Source: a virus. From it: a stretch of DNA of 46,901 nucleotides. The notes below the pieces were generated by a model, which saw only the letters and a list, made by a program, of their open reading frames with translations, was not told where the DNA came from and searched no databases. Made by a program: the position numbers and the translations under genes. Every line of letters begins with the position of its first letter. The first letter of the stretch is position 1. Below are positions 7,708 through 18,121 of this stretch, piece by piece. Location: IMG/VR virus record IMGVR_UViG_3300025132_000066, positions 1 to 46,901 of that record. One strand, written 5' to 3'.

Positions 7708-10700
7708 TGGGCGTTAATATTGTCGCAGTAACCACAGGAGAATCTGGAAGTGGAATTACTACTGCTATTCAAACAGATTCTAGTTTTGATGTTCCTACTA
7801 ATGTAAGATTGTCATTTGATGGGACTGGTTCATTTAGACCTAAAGCACCTGTTAACAATGCTAGAATATTTACAATTGTATATCCCGATGAAAATGAAAG
7901 TGACAATGATGCCTTTACTGAGGCCCACTCTTCCGGTTCATTTCCAAGCACTGGCTCTACCACCGATACAGAATATTCTAATTTGGGAACCACAGAAGGA
8001 TATAGAATAAGATGTTATGATGATGCTAACCAAGTGGGAGTAAGGCTCAATACTATTGATTTAACTGCAAATTATTATTTCGTATTGATACATTCAGATG
8101 ACCCTAACCAACATCATATGGCTAGAATAACTGAAACAAATACTCAAGATGTTAGTGGAGATGCTTTTGAATTTGAACCAAGATTAGGTAAAGAAATACC
8201 AAAAGGAACCAAGTTTATGGTTTGGAAAGGCCCACCAGTTAGCACTACTGCTATTGCCGTATCTGCTGGAATAAAATGTGTAGATAGAAATAGTGCTTCC
8301 GATTTAATTTATAATTTACAAGTAGCAAGGCCACTATTCTATTTCTTTAATGATAATTTAGATAAAGAAAATGAATTAGACCATAACACAAAATACTACG
8401 TTAGGAGTAGGCCAGAGCCTCAAACCTCATCGGGTGATGGTAATGTTGCTATAAATTTAGATGATACAGAAGTAGGGGCTGAAAGAACTGCCGCCGTTAC
8501 ATTTGTAACTACTAGTTCTTACGCTAAATCCATAGTGGATAATAGTAAATTTACTTATAAATTAACATTAGAAGATAAGTTAAGAAACTTAGATTCAGCA
8601 GAAACAGGAATAGGGGCAGTATCAACTACAGGTAATGAGGGTTCGTCACCTTCCTTTAACGGAACTTCACCAGCGTATAGGACAGATTATAACGAAGCAT
8701 ATCCAAACGCTAGAAGAGATGGAAGGGCGCATGGGGCTGATTTTAGAAATAGTCAAGAATTTGATGGCCCTACAAGATACTTACATTATGACTTTTCTCC
8801 AATTAAGAACAATAGAGTTACAGGGGCTATAGATAATATTCTTCTTGATTCCTTTGAAGAAAAGGGAACGTATGCTGAAACAGTTATCTTAGATAACTCT
8901 AGAATGAACACTCAAAAAATTGTTCCATTTTCCCAATATAGAATAAGACACAAAATACACTCTGGAGCGTTTTCTTCTTTTTTGGCATTAGGGGCTAAAG
9001 TCAAAACAACTGTATCTGGAGCAGGTGTTACGGCTAACTTTAGAACAGATTTTGATTTGACTAATTTCCTAAACGTAGGAGATGAAGTTAAAGTAGGTAA
9101 TAGGATATTATTTGTTGCTACATCTTCTGCTTTTGGAACCTTTGCTAATGGAGAACAAACCGTTCAATTTGTTGCTAGTAATAGAGCAACTACAGATACA
9201 TCATTTAATACAAGTTCTTACACATTAACCGCAGATGATGTTTTGCACCGTAGGGCATATAACGCTACTGATGGAACATTACTTACTTCTGGATTTAAAA
9301 TATTAGAAGGAAGAACAGGAAGCCTGTTTGTTAAATTGAACTCTCCTAAATTCAAAGGATTAACTGCTACAGTAACAAATGCTGATGCTGAAAAGAATCT
9401 TTTAACAATTAGTTTCAATTCTCAAAGTTATAGTTCTAGTTCAGCACTTACTTTTGTTGAAGGGCAGTATGAAATATTTGTTCAAAGAATGGATGGAGAA
9501 ATAGAAAGAATAGATTCGTATAAAGAGAATCAACAAACTATGATGAAAATATCTGGTAGAGGCAAAATCTCTAAATTACTTAATCCTATTATTAACAAGA
9601 ATACAAAATTTTCAGATGATATTATTTACAGTTCTTTTAGTCCATATGGAGAAAGGGTTCAACTTACCAGTTCTGATGAAGATATTGATTTTGGAGATAC
9701 CACAGAAGATGTTTCTGATAGCAATATTACCAATAGTCCATCTATTGGTGATTTATTAATTAGCGAAAGTAATCAGTTTATTGGTAAAATAACTAATATA
9801 GAAAGTAATACGCCTAGTAGTGGCAATACTAGATTTACATTTAGTGGAGGTGCTATGACTAGAACATCTAATGAAAAGTTATTCTTCATTAAAAATGAAA
9901 ATTATATTTTTAGTAATGCTTTGGCCTCTAATCATTTAGCAGAAGGAAAATTATCCTCATTAGATGGCGCAGCAGAAAAGGGTGTTTTATTCAATGGGGG
10001 CCACACTTTGGCTTCAGATGGTAGTGATGATTCTCTTTTACTTGGGTCATCAAATGATACTCACCCTAAAGCATTAGGCTACTCTATTAATTCCCCAGTT
10101 AATATGAAAAATGATAATTCCTTTCAAGCCAAATTTGTAAATGAGTTTTCTGGAACTACTAAAAGTAGATTTGATGTAGTCAATACTCTTTTAGATTTTT
10201 CAGTGGTCGCTTCTAATAAAACTAAAAACCAAACAGTATTGGAATTGGCTCCTTATGTTCCTATAACACTTGGTAGGAAATATCCTAATTTTGCCTTTAC
10301 TACAGATAATACTAATGAAACTATTTTTACTCAAAGTTGCACCACAGATGGAGATGACACTATCACCTTTAGTTCAAATGATAACATTACTAATGGAATA
10401 AAGATAGAAGGTGATGGTATTCCTAGTGACACTTTTGTAGAATCGGTAGTAAGAGATAGTCCATCTGGTGGAACTGATACTGCCACTTTGTCGAAAAGTG
10501 CTACTACCTCTACTACAGTAACATTAACTTTTACTGCTAGTAATTACTGTTATCGTGGTCTAACAGAAGGCACTGGAGTTAGTGGCTATGGAACCCATTA
10601 CATAAATTCTGATGAAACTTTAGTGTATTTTATTCGTGAAGGTGATGCTATATTCTTAGGGGATGAGAAAAGATTTGTTGGTTTTTGTAGTAAAATAGTA

Positions 10701-13700
10701 AATGCTACTGAGATTGGCGGTTTTGCTTCTTTAAATTTTGATGGCTCTACGGCTTTAGATAGAACTAATCATATATTAATTTTAGATAGAGCAGTTTCCT
10801 ATTCTAATAATGAAAAGATATTCAACATTAGTGCTGCTCATGTTAATACTACTATTGATGGTTTTAAAGAAAGTCATGACTTATATTTTGTAAACGGCGC
10901 ACACTTATGGGGAGGTAAGATGGTATGTATGCCCCATTCCAAAAATACCTCTAATGGCCCTGTTTATTTGAACTATGAACAGGTTTTAGACAGTACCTAT
11001 ACTTTAGCAGATTATTACGGTTCTCCTTATTATAGGATTTTTAATATGGCTAAAGGAAACTTTAACAGGACTAAAGTGAGTTCTGCATTTACTACTTATG
11101 ATACTCAAATATACAGCAATGATTCTGCATTAAAATACCATGCACTAGCATATAAGTTTGATTTTGGCTATACTACTACCAGTGACGGTTTAGTAAAATA
11201 TGAAAAGAATGAATTTGATTTTACAGGAAATGCTAGAACACCAAAACTTAGCATAGATAATATAGCATCTAGTCCTTGGGGTAGCAATTTCAGTGATGCT
11301 ACTCGACATACCAGTTCAGAAACAACTGATAGATTACATACTTTTGATTATCTAGATGCTGGATTTTTTGGTAGGCTTAAAGATAACATGAAAGATAGTT
11401 TGGAACAAATAGATTCTTCTGTAGATAGATTATTCTTGTATGTAAATTCGGATGCCTTACCATACTCATCTAAAAGAACAGACTCTTTGATGAATCAAAG
11501 TAGAACTATTACTAATTACGGTGCATTATTACTTGGTAATTCTTTAACCGATGTTACTCAAATTTCTCAAAGTAGTGTATCTCAAGGTGATAATCTAAGA
11601 ATTACTGATGAAGATGTCGAAAATCATCAAATATACAACGTAGACAAAACAATTAATACTTTGAAAAGATTTGGAATAATGAGATTAACAGAAGTAGTTG
11701 TAGATTGGCACTTTAATCAATTTAATTCAGAAAAATCAGTGCCTACTCCCAATAAAAATTCTGAATTAACTCTTTATGTTGCAGTATCAAATTTAGGTAA
11801 ATTTACATCTTCTGCTGATAATTTAGGAACGGCTATGAATAGTGGAGGTTCTATAGAAGCAACTGAAACTTTAAGCCAATATAACAGTGGCACTAAAAAT
11901 AGATTGTATTTTGATAATGGCACTACATTAGTTGCCGTTAGTGATTTAAGTACTGCTAAAGGGCAACATCGTCTTTTTGATTCTAACGGAAATGAAATTG
12001 GCACATTAGACCCTACTGTTGGTTCTAATCCAAATACCGCAGGGACATACCCCTATTATCAATTTACTACTGATATTAAATTAACAAATCAAGGAAATGC
12101 CCCAACTGGTGATGTCTTTAATAGAAACGTAGTTGAAATTAATCCAAAAGGAACAATTGAAGAGGGCTATCTTAACATAATTGATGATAAATTTAATATG
12201 CTAAGAGCGCAAATAATTACTGATAATAGTTTATACGGTAAAAGTAGTAGTGCTGGTGATGGAGGTAAGCCCTTTTTAGATACTTATGCTGCTATGAGTT
12301 TAGCCTCCGAAGAAACTTTAATTTTACCCATAAAATGTGATGGTTCTACTTCAGGGGGAGTAGATAAGTGGTCTGGTTCAATAACAGGAACAACATTAGC
12401 ATCTGATTCTAGAATCTTAAACTTTTTTCAAGCGGGAACGGCAGCAGATAGCACTAGCCCATATTTACAAACTGTTCCTGTATTTCTTAAAAGATATTCA
12501 ATAGAGGGTGGAGGTAAATTTCCAATAGGTATTGGGACTTGTGGCCCTGTAATTAAAACTCTTAGGATAGACGCTATTGGAGATGGTTCTGGAAATGCTA
12601 ATGCAAACGAACAAGTAGTTTTGGGTGGTAATGCTGGAACAGATACTTTTGCTCAGTATTTAACAGTGAACGATGGAGATGAAAGTGGAAGTCCCGAAGT
12701 CACACAAACTTTTGCTTCTACTGATAACCCATGTGCGGTAGATGGAGCCTATACTGGGTTCAAGTTGAGGTTTTATGCTACTTTTGCGGCTTCCTCTACA
12801 TCTGTAGGAAGTAGTTCTGGAAATATCAATAGATATTTAATTAATCGTAGTGTATTACCTTGGCTATCTTTTGTAGATTTAACTGGATGCTACTTAGTAA
12901 AGGAAGGGGGAACTTATGTCGATACAGGAACTAGCCCTTCTACTGACCAATTTAATCCAACTACAGATAATCTTACTTCTAAAACTGGTGCAGATGATAT
13001 AGTTTATGTCATATCTCATGAATTAGATAATAATAGTAGCACTGAAAGGTATTACATACATACTGATAGACCATTAAGTGCTTCTACTGCTTATAGAGTT
13101 ATGACTCCTAATCACACTTGTATGTATGATTTCTTTCCTAAAGAACTATACTTTAATGTCCCTACTGGGCAATACACAAAAAAGCCAGATGACAACGCAG
13201 TATATGAATCAACAAAAGATTTCTTTCAAACTGATGCTAATGCGACTAAAAGCACAAAGAACCCATTTTCACAAGAGGGCGTTATGTCTATGTTTGTCGC
13301 AGTTGATTTAGATAAACAAAGTAGTGATGATTACATAGTAATAAGGCAGCCGGATAATTTTATTGGCTCTAGTGGAATATTATCTTCAGATTCTAAATTT
13401 GATTTCTATTTCTCTGATGGAGAAAATGGTAAAAAGATTTCAGTGAATACAAGAGAATTTACTAATGGTAATAAGTTTATTATGAATGATAATTTTCATG
13501 GAGAAGGAATAGTATCTGTTTCTGAAACATTTACTATAACAACAAACAAAGAAACTAAACTTAGTCCTAAGAGAGTTCAGATTGGTGCTTCTCTTTCTAT
13601 TGCATCAGAAGCAGATGCTCTGATTAATGATTTAATGGAGGAGAATAATGTTGATTTCACTATTGCTACATTAACTGATGACTATCCTCTATATGTTGCC

Positions 13701-14513
13701 CCTAACTATCAAGGTGTTGATTTATTTAGCGCAGTTAACTTCTTACTAAAAAGAAAGAATCGTTCACTCATTGAAAAAGATGGTTCCTTTACTATTACTG
13801 ACGATGAGACTAATGATAATTATGCAAATGTTGTTATCACAGATAACAATGAGGATTTCCAAATTGTAGAGTTTGAAAGAGAAAAATCTAGATTTGATTT
13901 CTTTAATGAGGTAACAGTTTACGGTTCTGAACATAAGAGAACAAGAAAAGACAGTCGCAGTATTAAAGAAATAGGTAGAAAAACACTTGAGGTCTTTGAA
14001 GATGAACTTGTAACCCAAGAAGAGGTGAATGAAAGAGCATCTGCATTATTAGACATACATACTGATACAACTGGAGTTTTAAAAATAACACTTGGTCATG
14101 TAGGCATATCTCAGATAAGGGCTGGAGATATAATTAACGTAGAGATACAAAAAGAAAATATTCCCATTGGTCAATTTATGGTTTTAGAAGCCGAACACTT
14201 ACTTACTGGCTATATTAGACTAACATTAGGTCAACATAATAAAATGCTTGAAGACAGATTTGCAGAACTCAGCATTAAGGCTCAAAGACTAAATTCAAAG
14301 ATAAGGAAGGAAACTTTCCAAGATAATGTTGTAGGTCTTGATTTCCTTGAGGAGATAGATGTCAAGGTAATAAGAGGCTTGATTAGAAAAAGAGTATTTA
14401 CTGGCCCAACTCCTCTTGGATTTAAAGTACCGTTAAATACAGGTTCCTTTAGTGATTCAACAATTGGTTTCGGGGATGTAACGATAGAAAATTTAGAGGA
14501 GTTGGAATTTTGA
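7707..14513 (+). CDS. Giant baseplate hub/host-contact protein (2268 residues)
   Basis: The largest gene in the window. Most of it is Ser/Thr/Asn/Asp-rich repeat-like beta structure without a catalytic motif that I can recognise. The last 350 residues or so differ: IEKDGSFTITDD, IVEFEREKSRFDFFNEVTVYG and a following domain (SQIRAGDIINVEIQKENIPIGQFMVLEAEH) look like the domains of tail hub proteins that form the tail tip, as in gp27/gp44-like or XkdQ-like hubs. A short helical linker (NKMLEDRFAELSIKAQRLNSK) precedes a small C-terminal tail. The gene lies after the LamG-like protein and before the fibre genes. Its size suggests a central tip or fibre-like hub with host-contact insertions. The start overlaps the upstream stop (TAATG). 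Confidence 0.6.
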   Translation: MGVNIVAVTTGESGSGITTAIQTDSSFDVPTNVRLSFDGTGSFRPKAPVNNARIFTIVYPDENESDNDAFTEAHSSGSFPSTGSTTDTEYSNLGTTEGYRIRCYDDANQVGVRLNTIDLTANYYFVLIHSDDPNQHHMARITETNTQDVSGDAFEFEPRLGKEIPKGTKFMVWKGPPVSTTAIAVSAGIKCVDRNSASDLIYNLQVARPLFYFFNDNLDKENELDHNTKYYVRSRPEPQTSSGDGNVAINLDDTEVGAERTAAVTFVTTSSYAKSIVDNSKFTYKLTLEDKLRNLDSAETGIGAVSTTGNEGSSPSFNGTSPAYRTDYNEAYPNARRDGRAHGADFRNSQEFDGPTRYLHYDFSPIKNNRVTGAIDNILLDSFEEKGTYAETVILDNSRMNTQKIVPFSQYRIRHKIHSGAFSSFLALGAKVKTTVSGAGVTANFRTDFDLTNFLNVGDEVKVGNRILFVATSSAFGTFANGEQTVQFVASNRATTDTSFNTSSYTLTADDVLHRRAYNATDGTLLTSGFKILEGRTGSLFVKLNSPKFKGLTATVTNADAEKNLLTISFNSQSYSSSSALTFVEGQYEIFVQRMDGEIERIDSYKENQQTMMKISGRGKISKLLNPIINKNTKFSDDIIYSSFSPYGERVQLTSSDEDIDFGDTTEDVSDSNITNSPSIGDLLISESNQFIGKITNIESNTPSSGNTRFTFSGGAMTRTSNEKLFFIKNENYIFSNALASNHLAEGKLSSLDGAAEKGVLFNGGHTLASDGSDDSLLLGSSNDTHPKALGYSINSPVNMKNDNSFQAKFVNEFSGTTKSRFDVVNTLLDFSVVASNKTKNQTVLELAPYVPITLGRKYPNFAFTTDNTNETIFTQSCTTDGDDTITFSSNDNITNGIKIEGDGIPSDTFVESVVRDSPSGGTDTATLSKSATTSTTVTLTFTASNYCYRGLTEGTGVSGYGTHYINSDETLVYFIREGDAIFLGDEKRFVGFCSKIVNATEIGGFASLNFDGSTALDRTNHILILDRAVSYSNNEKIFNISAAHVNTTIDGFKESHDLYFVNGAHLWGGKMVCMPHSKNTSNGPVYLNYEQVLDSTYTLADYYGSPYYRIFNMAKGNFNRTKVSSAFTTYDTQIYSNDSALKYHALAYKFDFGYTTTSDGLVKYEKNEFDFTGNARTPKLSIDNIASSPWGSNFSDATRHTSSETTDRLHTFDYLDAGFFGRLKDNMKDSLEQIDSSVDRLFLYVNSDALPYSSKRTDSLMNQSRTITNYGALLLGNSLTDVTQISQSSVSQGDNLRITDEDVENHQIYNVDKTINTLKRFGIMRLTEVVVDWHFNQFNSEKSVPTPNKNSELTLYVAVSNLGKFTSSADNLGTAMNSGGSIEATETLSQYNSGTKNRLYFDNGTTLVAVSDLSTAKGQHRLFDSNGNEIGTLDPTVGSNPNTAGTYPYYQFTTDIKLTNQGNAPTGDVFNRNVVEINPKGTIEEGYLNIIDDKFNMLRAQIITDNSLYGKSSSAGDGGKPFLDTYAAMSLASEETLILPIKCDGSTSGGVDKWSGSITGTTLASDSRILNFFQAGTAADSTSPYLQTVPVFLKRYSIEGGGKFPIGIGTCGPVIKTLRIDAIGDGSGNANANEQVVLGGNAGTDTFAQYLTVNDGDESGSPEVTQTFASTDNPCAVDGAYTGFKLRFYATFAASSTSVGSSSGNINRYLINRSVLPWLSFVDLTGCYLVKEGGTYVDTGTSPSTDQFNPTTDNLTSKTGADDIVYVISHELDNNSSTERYYIHTDRPLSASTAYRVMTPNHTCMYDFFPKELYFNVPTGQYTKKPDDNAVYESTKDFFQTDANATKSTKNPFSQEGVMSMFVAVDLDKQSSDDYIVIRQPDNFIGSSGILSSDSKFDFYFSDGENGKKISVNTREFTNGNKFIMNDNFHGEGIVSVSETFTITTNKETKLSPKRVQIGASLSIASEADALINDLMEENNVDFTIATLTDDYPLYVAPNYQGVDLFSAVNFLLKRKNRSLIEKDGSFTITDDETNDNYANVVITDNNEDFQIVEFEREKSRFDFFNEVTVYGSEHKRTRKDSRSIKEIGRKTLEVFEDELVTQEEVNERASALLDIHTDTTGVLKITLGHVGISQIRAGDIINVEIQKENIPIGQFMVLEAEHLLTGYIRLTLGQHNKMLEDRFAELSIKAQRLNSKIRKETFQDNVVGLDFLEEIDVKVIRGLIRKRVFTGPTPLGFKVPLNTGSFSDSTIGFGDVTIENLEELEF

Positions 14514-14848
14514 TAACAGATAAGACAAAGGAACTATTGGTAGCATATTTGAAAACATTAGTAGATACGGCACAAATAGGCTACGGTGGGAATTCTACCA
14601 GCCCTAAATCAACTACGCTTGATGTGCCTTCTGGAATTACTATTGCAGATTTAACTTCTGAACTAACAGATGAGAATGTGATTGAAGTGAAAATGGGAGT
14701 AGCCGGTAGCAATATTACTGGAAGAGTTATTCGTGAGGCAGCAATTTTTAACAGTTCTAATATGTTAGCAAGAGTAAATTTCAGTGGAGTAGGGCCACTT
14801 ACATCAACAGAAACATTAGAAATTATTTTACAGATAGAGGTGCAATAA
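14510..14848 (+). CDS. Tail-collar/fibre adaptor-like protein
   Basis: A 112-residue protein starting at TTG 14510, which overlaps the upstream TGA (TTGA) and has GAGGAG nine bases before it. The N-terminus is a helix (KELLVAYLKTLVDTAQIGYGG). The second half (VIREAAIFNSSNMLARVNFSG, then LEIILQIEV) matches the general pattern of tail-collar fibre N-terminal domains: an IxEAAIF strand, an L-A-R-V-x-F strand and a final alternating strand. Such domains attach side or tip fibres to the baseplate. It lies directly upstream of the repeat fibre, two bases apart, so it is probably that fibre's adaptor. Confidence 0.5.
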   Translation: MITDKTKELLVAYLKTLVDTAQIGYGGNSTSPKSTTLDVPSGITIADLTSELTDENVIEVKMGVAGSNITGRVIREAAIFNSSNMLARVNFSGVGPLTSTETLEIILQIEVQ

Positions 14849-14849
14849 T

Positions 14850-17453
14850 ATGGTAGAAAACAACCCACACACATTTAGTAAGTTATCAACAGGAACATTA
14901 ACTCAGTTAGAAGATGAAGTAGATTATCCGCACAGTGGTTTATTCAAGGCTCTTGTGCAAATGTCAAAAGGCAATATTGTTATAAAAAATGGTACTAACG
15001 ATTTTGATATTACACAATCCACTTATGTAGATGATACTACAACTATAGTTTCGGTAAGTGGTGGAAGTTATTTTAGAGATGGTAAATTATTTACTGTTTC
15101 TGGAACGACTAATTTTAATGCGACTGCATTTACAACTACTCATGATAAAGGATATCATATTTTGGTTGTTAACTCTTCAAATACCGTAGTAATCCGACAA
15201 CCTACTGCGGCAGATAGAGTACCTAACTATACAACTGGAGATACTATTATTGCTCTAATAGAAATATCTTCTACTACTTCTTATGGTTCAAGACTTATAC
15301 AATTTTTAACAACTGAGAAAACATCTAATTCAGTTAACATAGGATATGATAATAGTGGAGTATATACTGAGGCTGGTGAATTTACTGGCTCTGCCACTGG
15401 TGTAGCATTGGATGTAGGGGCGCAATCTCTTACTGTTAGCACTACTGGGGTTGGAGATGCTTTAGTTTTAAAAAGCACAGAAGCAGGTGCTACTGATGCT
15501 CCTGATTTAGTCCTTTACAGAAATTCTTCTTCTCCAGCAGCAAGTGATGAAATAGGCTCAATAAGATTTAGAGGAAAGGATGATGGTGCAAATGATAAAG
15601 ATTATGCTAGAATAGTTTCCATACTTAGGGATGTATCTGCCGCAAGCACAGACGCAGATATAATTTTTAAGGTTCTTTCTAATAATTCAGAAATAGAACT
15701 TATGAAAGTTAGTAGAGTAGATGGTATTGTAATCAATGAAATAGGGGCTAACTATCTTGATACGAGAATAGAAAGCGACAGTAATGCACATATGTTTTTT
15801 GTAGATGCTTCTGCTAATGCAGTAGGTATTGGGCAAGATACTCCTACTGCTCCTTTACACGTTAAAACCACTGGAACTGGAGATGCATTAATAGTCGAAA
15901 GCACAGATGCAGATGCAACAGGCGCACCTGATATTGTATTCTATCGTAATAGCGCAACACAGGCTGATGCTGATGATTTAGGACATATAAAATTTAGAGG
16001 AAGAAATTCCGCTAATTCTGGAGATGTAGAGTTTGTTGATATATATTCAGAAATTGCAGAGGTTGGGGATTCGGGTGCAAATAAAGCGGCCAGATTATAT
16101 TTTAGAGTTCAACATGCTGATTCTATAACTCAAGTATTAAAATTGGTTGGTAAAGCCAGTGGTAATGCAGAAGTAGTTGTAAATGATAATGGCGACAATG
16201 ATATTTCATTTAGAGTTGAAGGGGATACTAATGCTAACTTAATTTACACTGACCCTGCTAATGATAGAGTGGGTATTGGAACTAATAGCCCAACTGCCCC
16301 TTTACACGTTGAGACTACTGGAACTGACGATGCTTTTATTGTTGAAAGTACAGAGGCGGGCGCTACTGATGCTCCTGATTTGATTCTTTATAGGAATTCA
16401 GGAAGTCCAGCAGTAAATGACACAATTGGTAGCGTCAAGTTTAGAGGTAAAGATGCTGGTGGTAATGATGTTGACTATGTTGAATTAGAAACAAAACTGA
16501 CAGATGTAACAGATGGTAGTGAAGATTCTAAATTCCAAATTAATATGTTAAGAAATGGTGCTGTAAATGAATTATTTACAATCGGTAAAGGTGAATGTGT
16601 AATCAACGAGGCATCAACCACTATGGAGTTTAGGGTTGAATCTGCTACTAACACACACATGTTTTTTGTAGATGCTCATGCAGAAGGAATAGGTATTCAA
16701 AATAGCGCTCCTACTGCACCTTTGCATATTAAAACTACTGGAACTGATGACACCTTTATTGTTGAAAGCACAAGTGCAGATGCTAATCATGCTCCTGATA
16801 TTATTTTTTATCGTAACAGTGCGTCTGCTGCCATTAATGATGGTATAGGGCATATAAAATTTAGAGGTAAAAATGATGCAGGTACACCGGAAGACGTTGA
16901 ATATGCTGACTTTTATGGAACTATAAGAGATTCAGCAGATGGCGCAGAAGATGGAGAATTGAATATTAGAACTATGGTGGGTGGAACCTTAAAAAATAGA
17001 ATTCATATTGACCCTGCTGAAATAGCCATCAATGAAGACAGTGCCTCTCTTGATTTTAGAGTCGAAAGTAATGGTAATGCAAATATGCTCTTTGTAGATG
17101 CTTCTGCTGACGCAGTAGGTATCGGTTTGAATACTCCTTCTGCCACATTAGACTTACTGACAGGTGGAACATTTAGAAGCACAAGATTGCTTACAGTATC
17201 AGTATCAGGAAGCACTACTTTAACAGAAGCAGCACACGCAGGTAGATACAATATATGTGCGGGGAACATAACGCTTCCTTCGACTTCAACCGCTGGTGAA
17301 CATTATGCCATTTTGAATACAACAGGTGGTAATATTACTATTGGTCGTAATGGAAATAATATCAATGGTGCGGGTTCAGACTTTACTTTAGCAACTTTCA
17401 AAGCGGCCACTTGCATTGCCATTGGTTCTAACAATTGGATGGTAGTGGGTTGA
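14850..17453 (+). CDS. Tail fibre with four modular repeats
   Basis: An 867-residue protein. The first 160 residues have a short helical start and a beta domain for attachment. From about residue 195 to 760 there are four copies of a module of roughly 140-150 residues. Each begins with a TTGTxDALIVES-like strand, then DAPDLVLYRNS, then IGxIKFRGK, and ends with FRVES-N-HMFFVDA and GIGxxTPTAPLHV. The GIG-x-x-(S/T)P-x-APLHV element is common in trimeric fibres of tailed viruses and S74-type spikes. No S74 autoprotease domain is evident; the last 100 residues form a small Gly/Thr-rich tip ending in NWMVVG. It probably trimerises and contacts the host. A start with TAATATGG lies two bases after the adaptor stop. 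Confidence 0.75.
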   Translation: MVENNPHTFSKLSTGTLTQLEDEVDYPHSGLFKALVQMSKGNIVIKNGTNDFDITQSTYVDDTTTIVSVSGGSYFRDGKLFTVSGTTNFNATAFTTTHDKGYHILVVNSSNTVVIRQPTAADRVPNYTTGDTIIALIEISSTTSYGSRLIQFLTTEKTSNSVNIGYDNSGVYTEAGEFTGSATGVALDVGAQSLTVSTTGVGDALVLKSTEAGATDAPDLVLYRNSSSPAASDEIGSIRFRGKDDGANDKDYARIVSILRDVSAASTDADIIFKVLSNNSEIELMKVSRVDGIVINEIGANYLDTRIESDSNAHMFFVDASANAVGIGQDTPTAPLHVKTTGTGDALIVESTDADATGAPDIVFYRNSATQADADDLGHIKFRGRNSANSGDVEFVDIYSEIAEVGDSGANKAARLYFRVQHADSITQVLKLVGKASGNAEVVVNDNGDNDISFRVEGDTNANLIYTDPANDRVGIGTNSPTAPLHVETTGTDDAFIVESTEAGATDAPDLILYRNSGSPAVNDTIGSVKFRGKDAGGNDVDYVELETKLTDVTDGSEDSKFQINMLRNGAVNELFTIGKGECVINEASTTMEFRVESATNTHMFFVDAHAEGIGIQNSAPTAPLHIKTTGTDDTFIVESTSADANHAPDIIFYRNSASAAINDGIGHIKFRGKNDAGTPEDVEYADFYGTIRDSADGAEDGELNIRTMVGGTLKNRIHIDPAEIAINEDSASLDFRVESNGNANMLFVDASADAVGIGLNTPSATLDLLTGGTFRSTRLLTVSVSGSTTLTEAAHAGRYNICAGNITLPSTSTAGEHYAILNTTGGNITIGRNGNNINGAGSDFTLATFKAATCIAIGSNNWMVVG
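15432..17130 (+). repeat. Four degenerate tandem coding repeats of about 420-446 bp
   Basis: Repeat units begin near 15432, 15862, 16308 and 16728, each at an ACTACTGG-(A/G)-(A/G)CTG-like sequence coding TTGTxDA. They share blocks coding APDL/IVLYRNS, FRGK and HMFFVDA but differ by many substitutions and small indels, so they are old in-frame duplications and not recent ones. They make the shaft of the tail fibre. Confidence 0.75.
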
Positions 17454-17454
17454 T

Positions 17455-17901
17455 ATGTATATTGCTTTAATGGGTTGCGCTCAACAAGGTGCTGGTGCAG
17501 CAGCATTAGGCCTTACAGTAGCAGATGGTGGAGGCGGAACTGAGATTGAAGTTGAAGTAGAAATTTTTTCTGCTTCAAGTGTTAATGTAGCATTTAGAGA
17601 TTTTGAAGGTTTAACTGCTACTGCAAGTGGTGGTGCTGGAGGAAATAGTTTTGCTTGGACTAATACTGAAAATACAGATAGTGATGGGGCTGGTGGCACT
17701 AATGTATGGTCAGTAAATACCACTGGCACTACAAATCAAGCAACGTATAACGGTTTGGTATTAACTTGTGATGCTTCTAGTGGTTCAGGTGGTCAAGAAT
17801 TTACGGCACAATATACAATAACTTGCACTGTTACTGATTCTGCTGGTGCAACTGCATCGGCAAATTATACTTTTAGTGCAAGAGTAATATGTGCTTTCTG
17901 A
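17455..17901 (+). CDS. Small PKD/Ig-like tail-tip protein
   Basis: A 148-residue Gly/Ala/Thr-rich protein, two bases after the fibre stop. Residues about 50-145 form one beta-sandwich-like domain: NSFAWTNTEN, NVWSVNTTGTTNQATYNGL and YTITCTVTDSAGATASANY. The last segment matches the final strands of PKD-like domains (Y-x-hydrophobic-x-C-x-V-T-D-x-x-G). Such domains are common at virion tips and in surface proteins of marine microbes. The N-terminus is hydrophobic with an LMGC that resembles a lipobox, but the basic residues of a signal peptide are missing. This is the last + strand gene before the convergent terminator. Confidence 0.55.
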   Translation: MYIALMGCAQQGAGAAALGLTVADGGGGTEIEVEVEIFSASSVNVAFRDFEGLTATASGGAGGNSFAWTNTENTDSDGAGGTNVWSVNTTGTTNQATYNGLVLTCDASSGSGGQEFTAQYTITCTVTDSAGATASANYTFSARVICAF

Positions 17902-17958
17902 TATATTAAGCCAACAAAGTTTAAAATTTTTGAATTTTTTAAAAAACCAAAAAAAAAT

Positions 17959-17987
17959 CGAGGGCGGGGGCTTACGCCCCTACCCCC
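17959..17987 (-). terminator. GC hairpin with U-tract ending the - strand operon
   Basis: GGGGGC-TTAC-GCCCCT gives a six-pair stem (one G:U) around a four-base loop, extended by three further G:C pairs after one mismatch. On the - strand it is followed by CGA and then nine T, then GG and six T (17941-17957). It therefore resembles an intrinsic terminator for the long - strand operon. The + strand operon has its own T-rich stretch at 17922-17939. The stop codon of the last - strand gene lies in the loop. Confidence 0.7.
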
Positions 17988-18121
17988 TTATTAGACCAAA
18001 TGGCCAAACAGTTTCTACATTCCCATAATTTAACTTGCTTATCTGAACCAACATAAAAGCCAAGTATTCTTTTGGCTATAGTTGGCGTATTACAATAAGG
18101 GCAAGTTTGTTTAAGGGTCAT
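17972..18121 (-). CDS. 49-residue zinc-ribbon protein
   Basis: ATG at 18121 to TAA at 17972-17974. The sequence has CPYC near the N-terminus and CRNC at about residues 35-38, a pair of CxxC knuckles separated by about 25 residues as in minimal zinc ribbons. The end is short and basic. It overlaps the preceding membrane-protein gene by 11 bases and its stop codon lies within the terminator hairpin. It may be a nucleic-acid or RNA polymerase binding adaptor; no specific family is recognised. Confidence 0.65.
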   Translation of the reverse strand: MTLKQTCPYCNTPTIAKRILGFYVGSDKQVKLWECRNCLAIWSNKGVGA

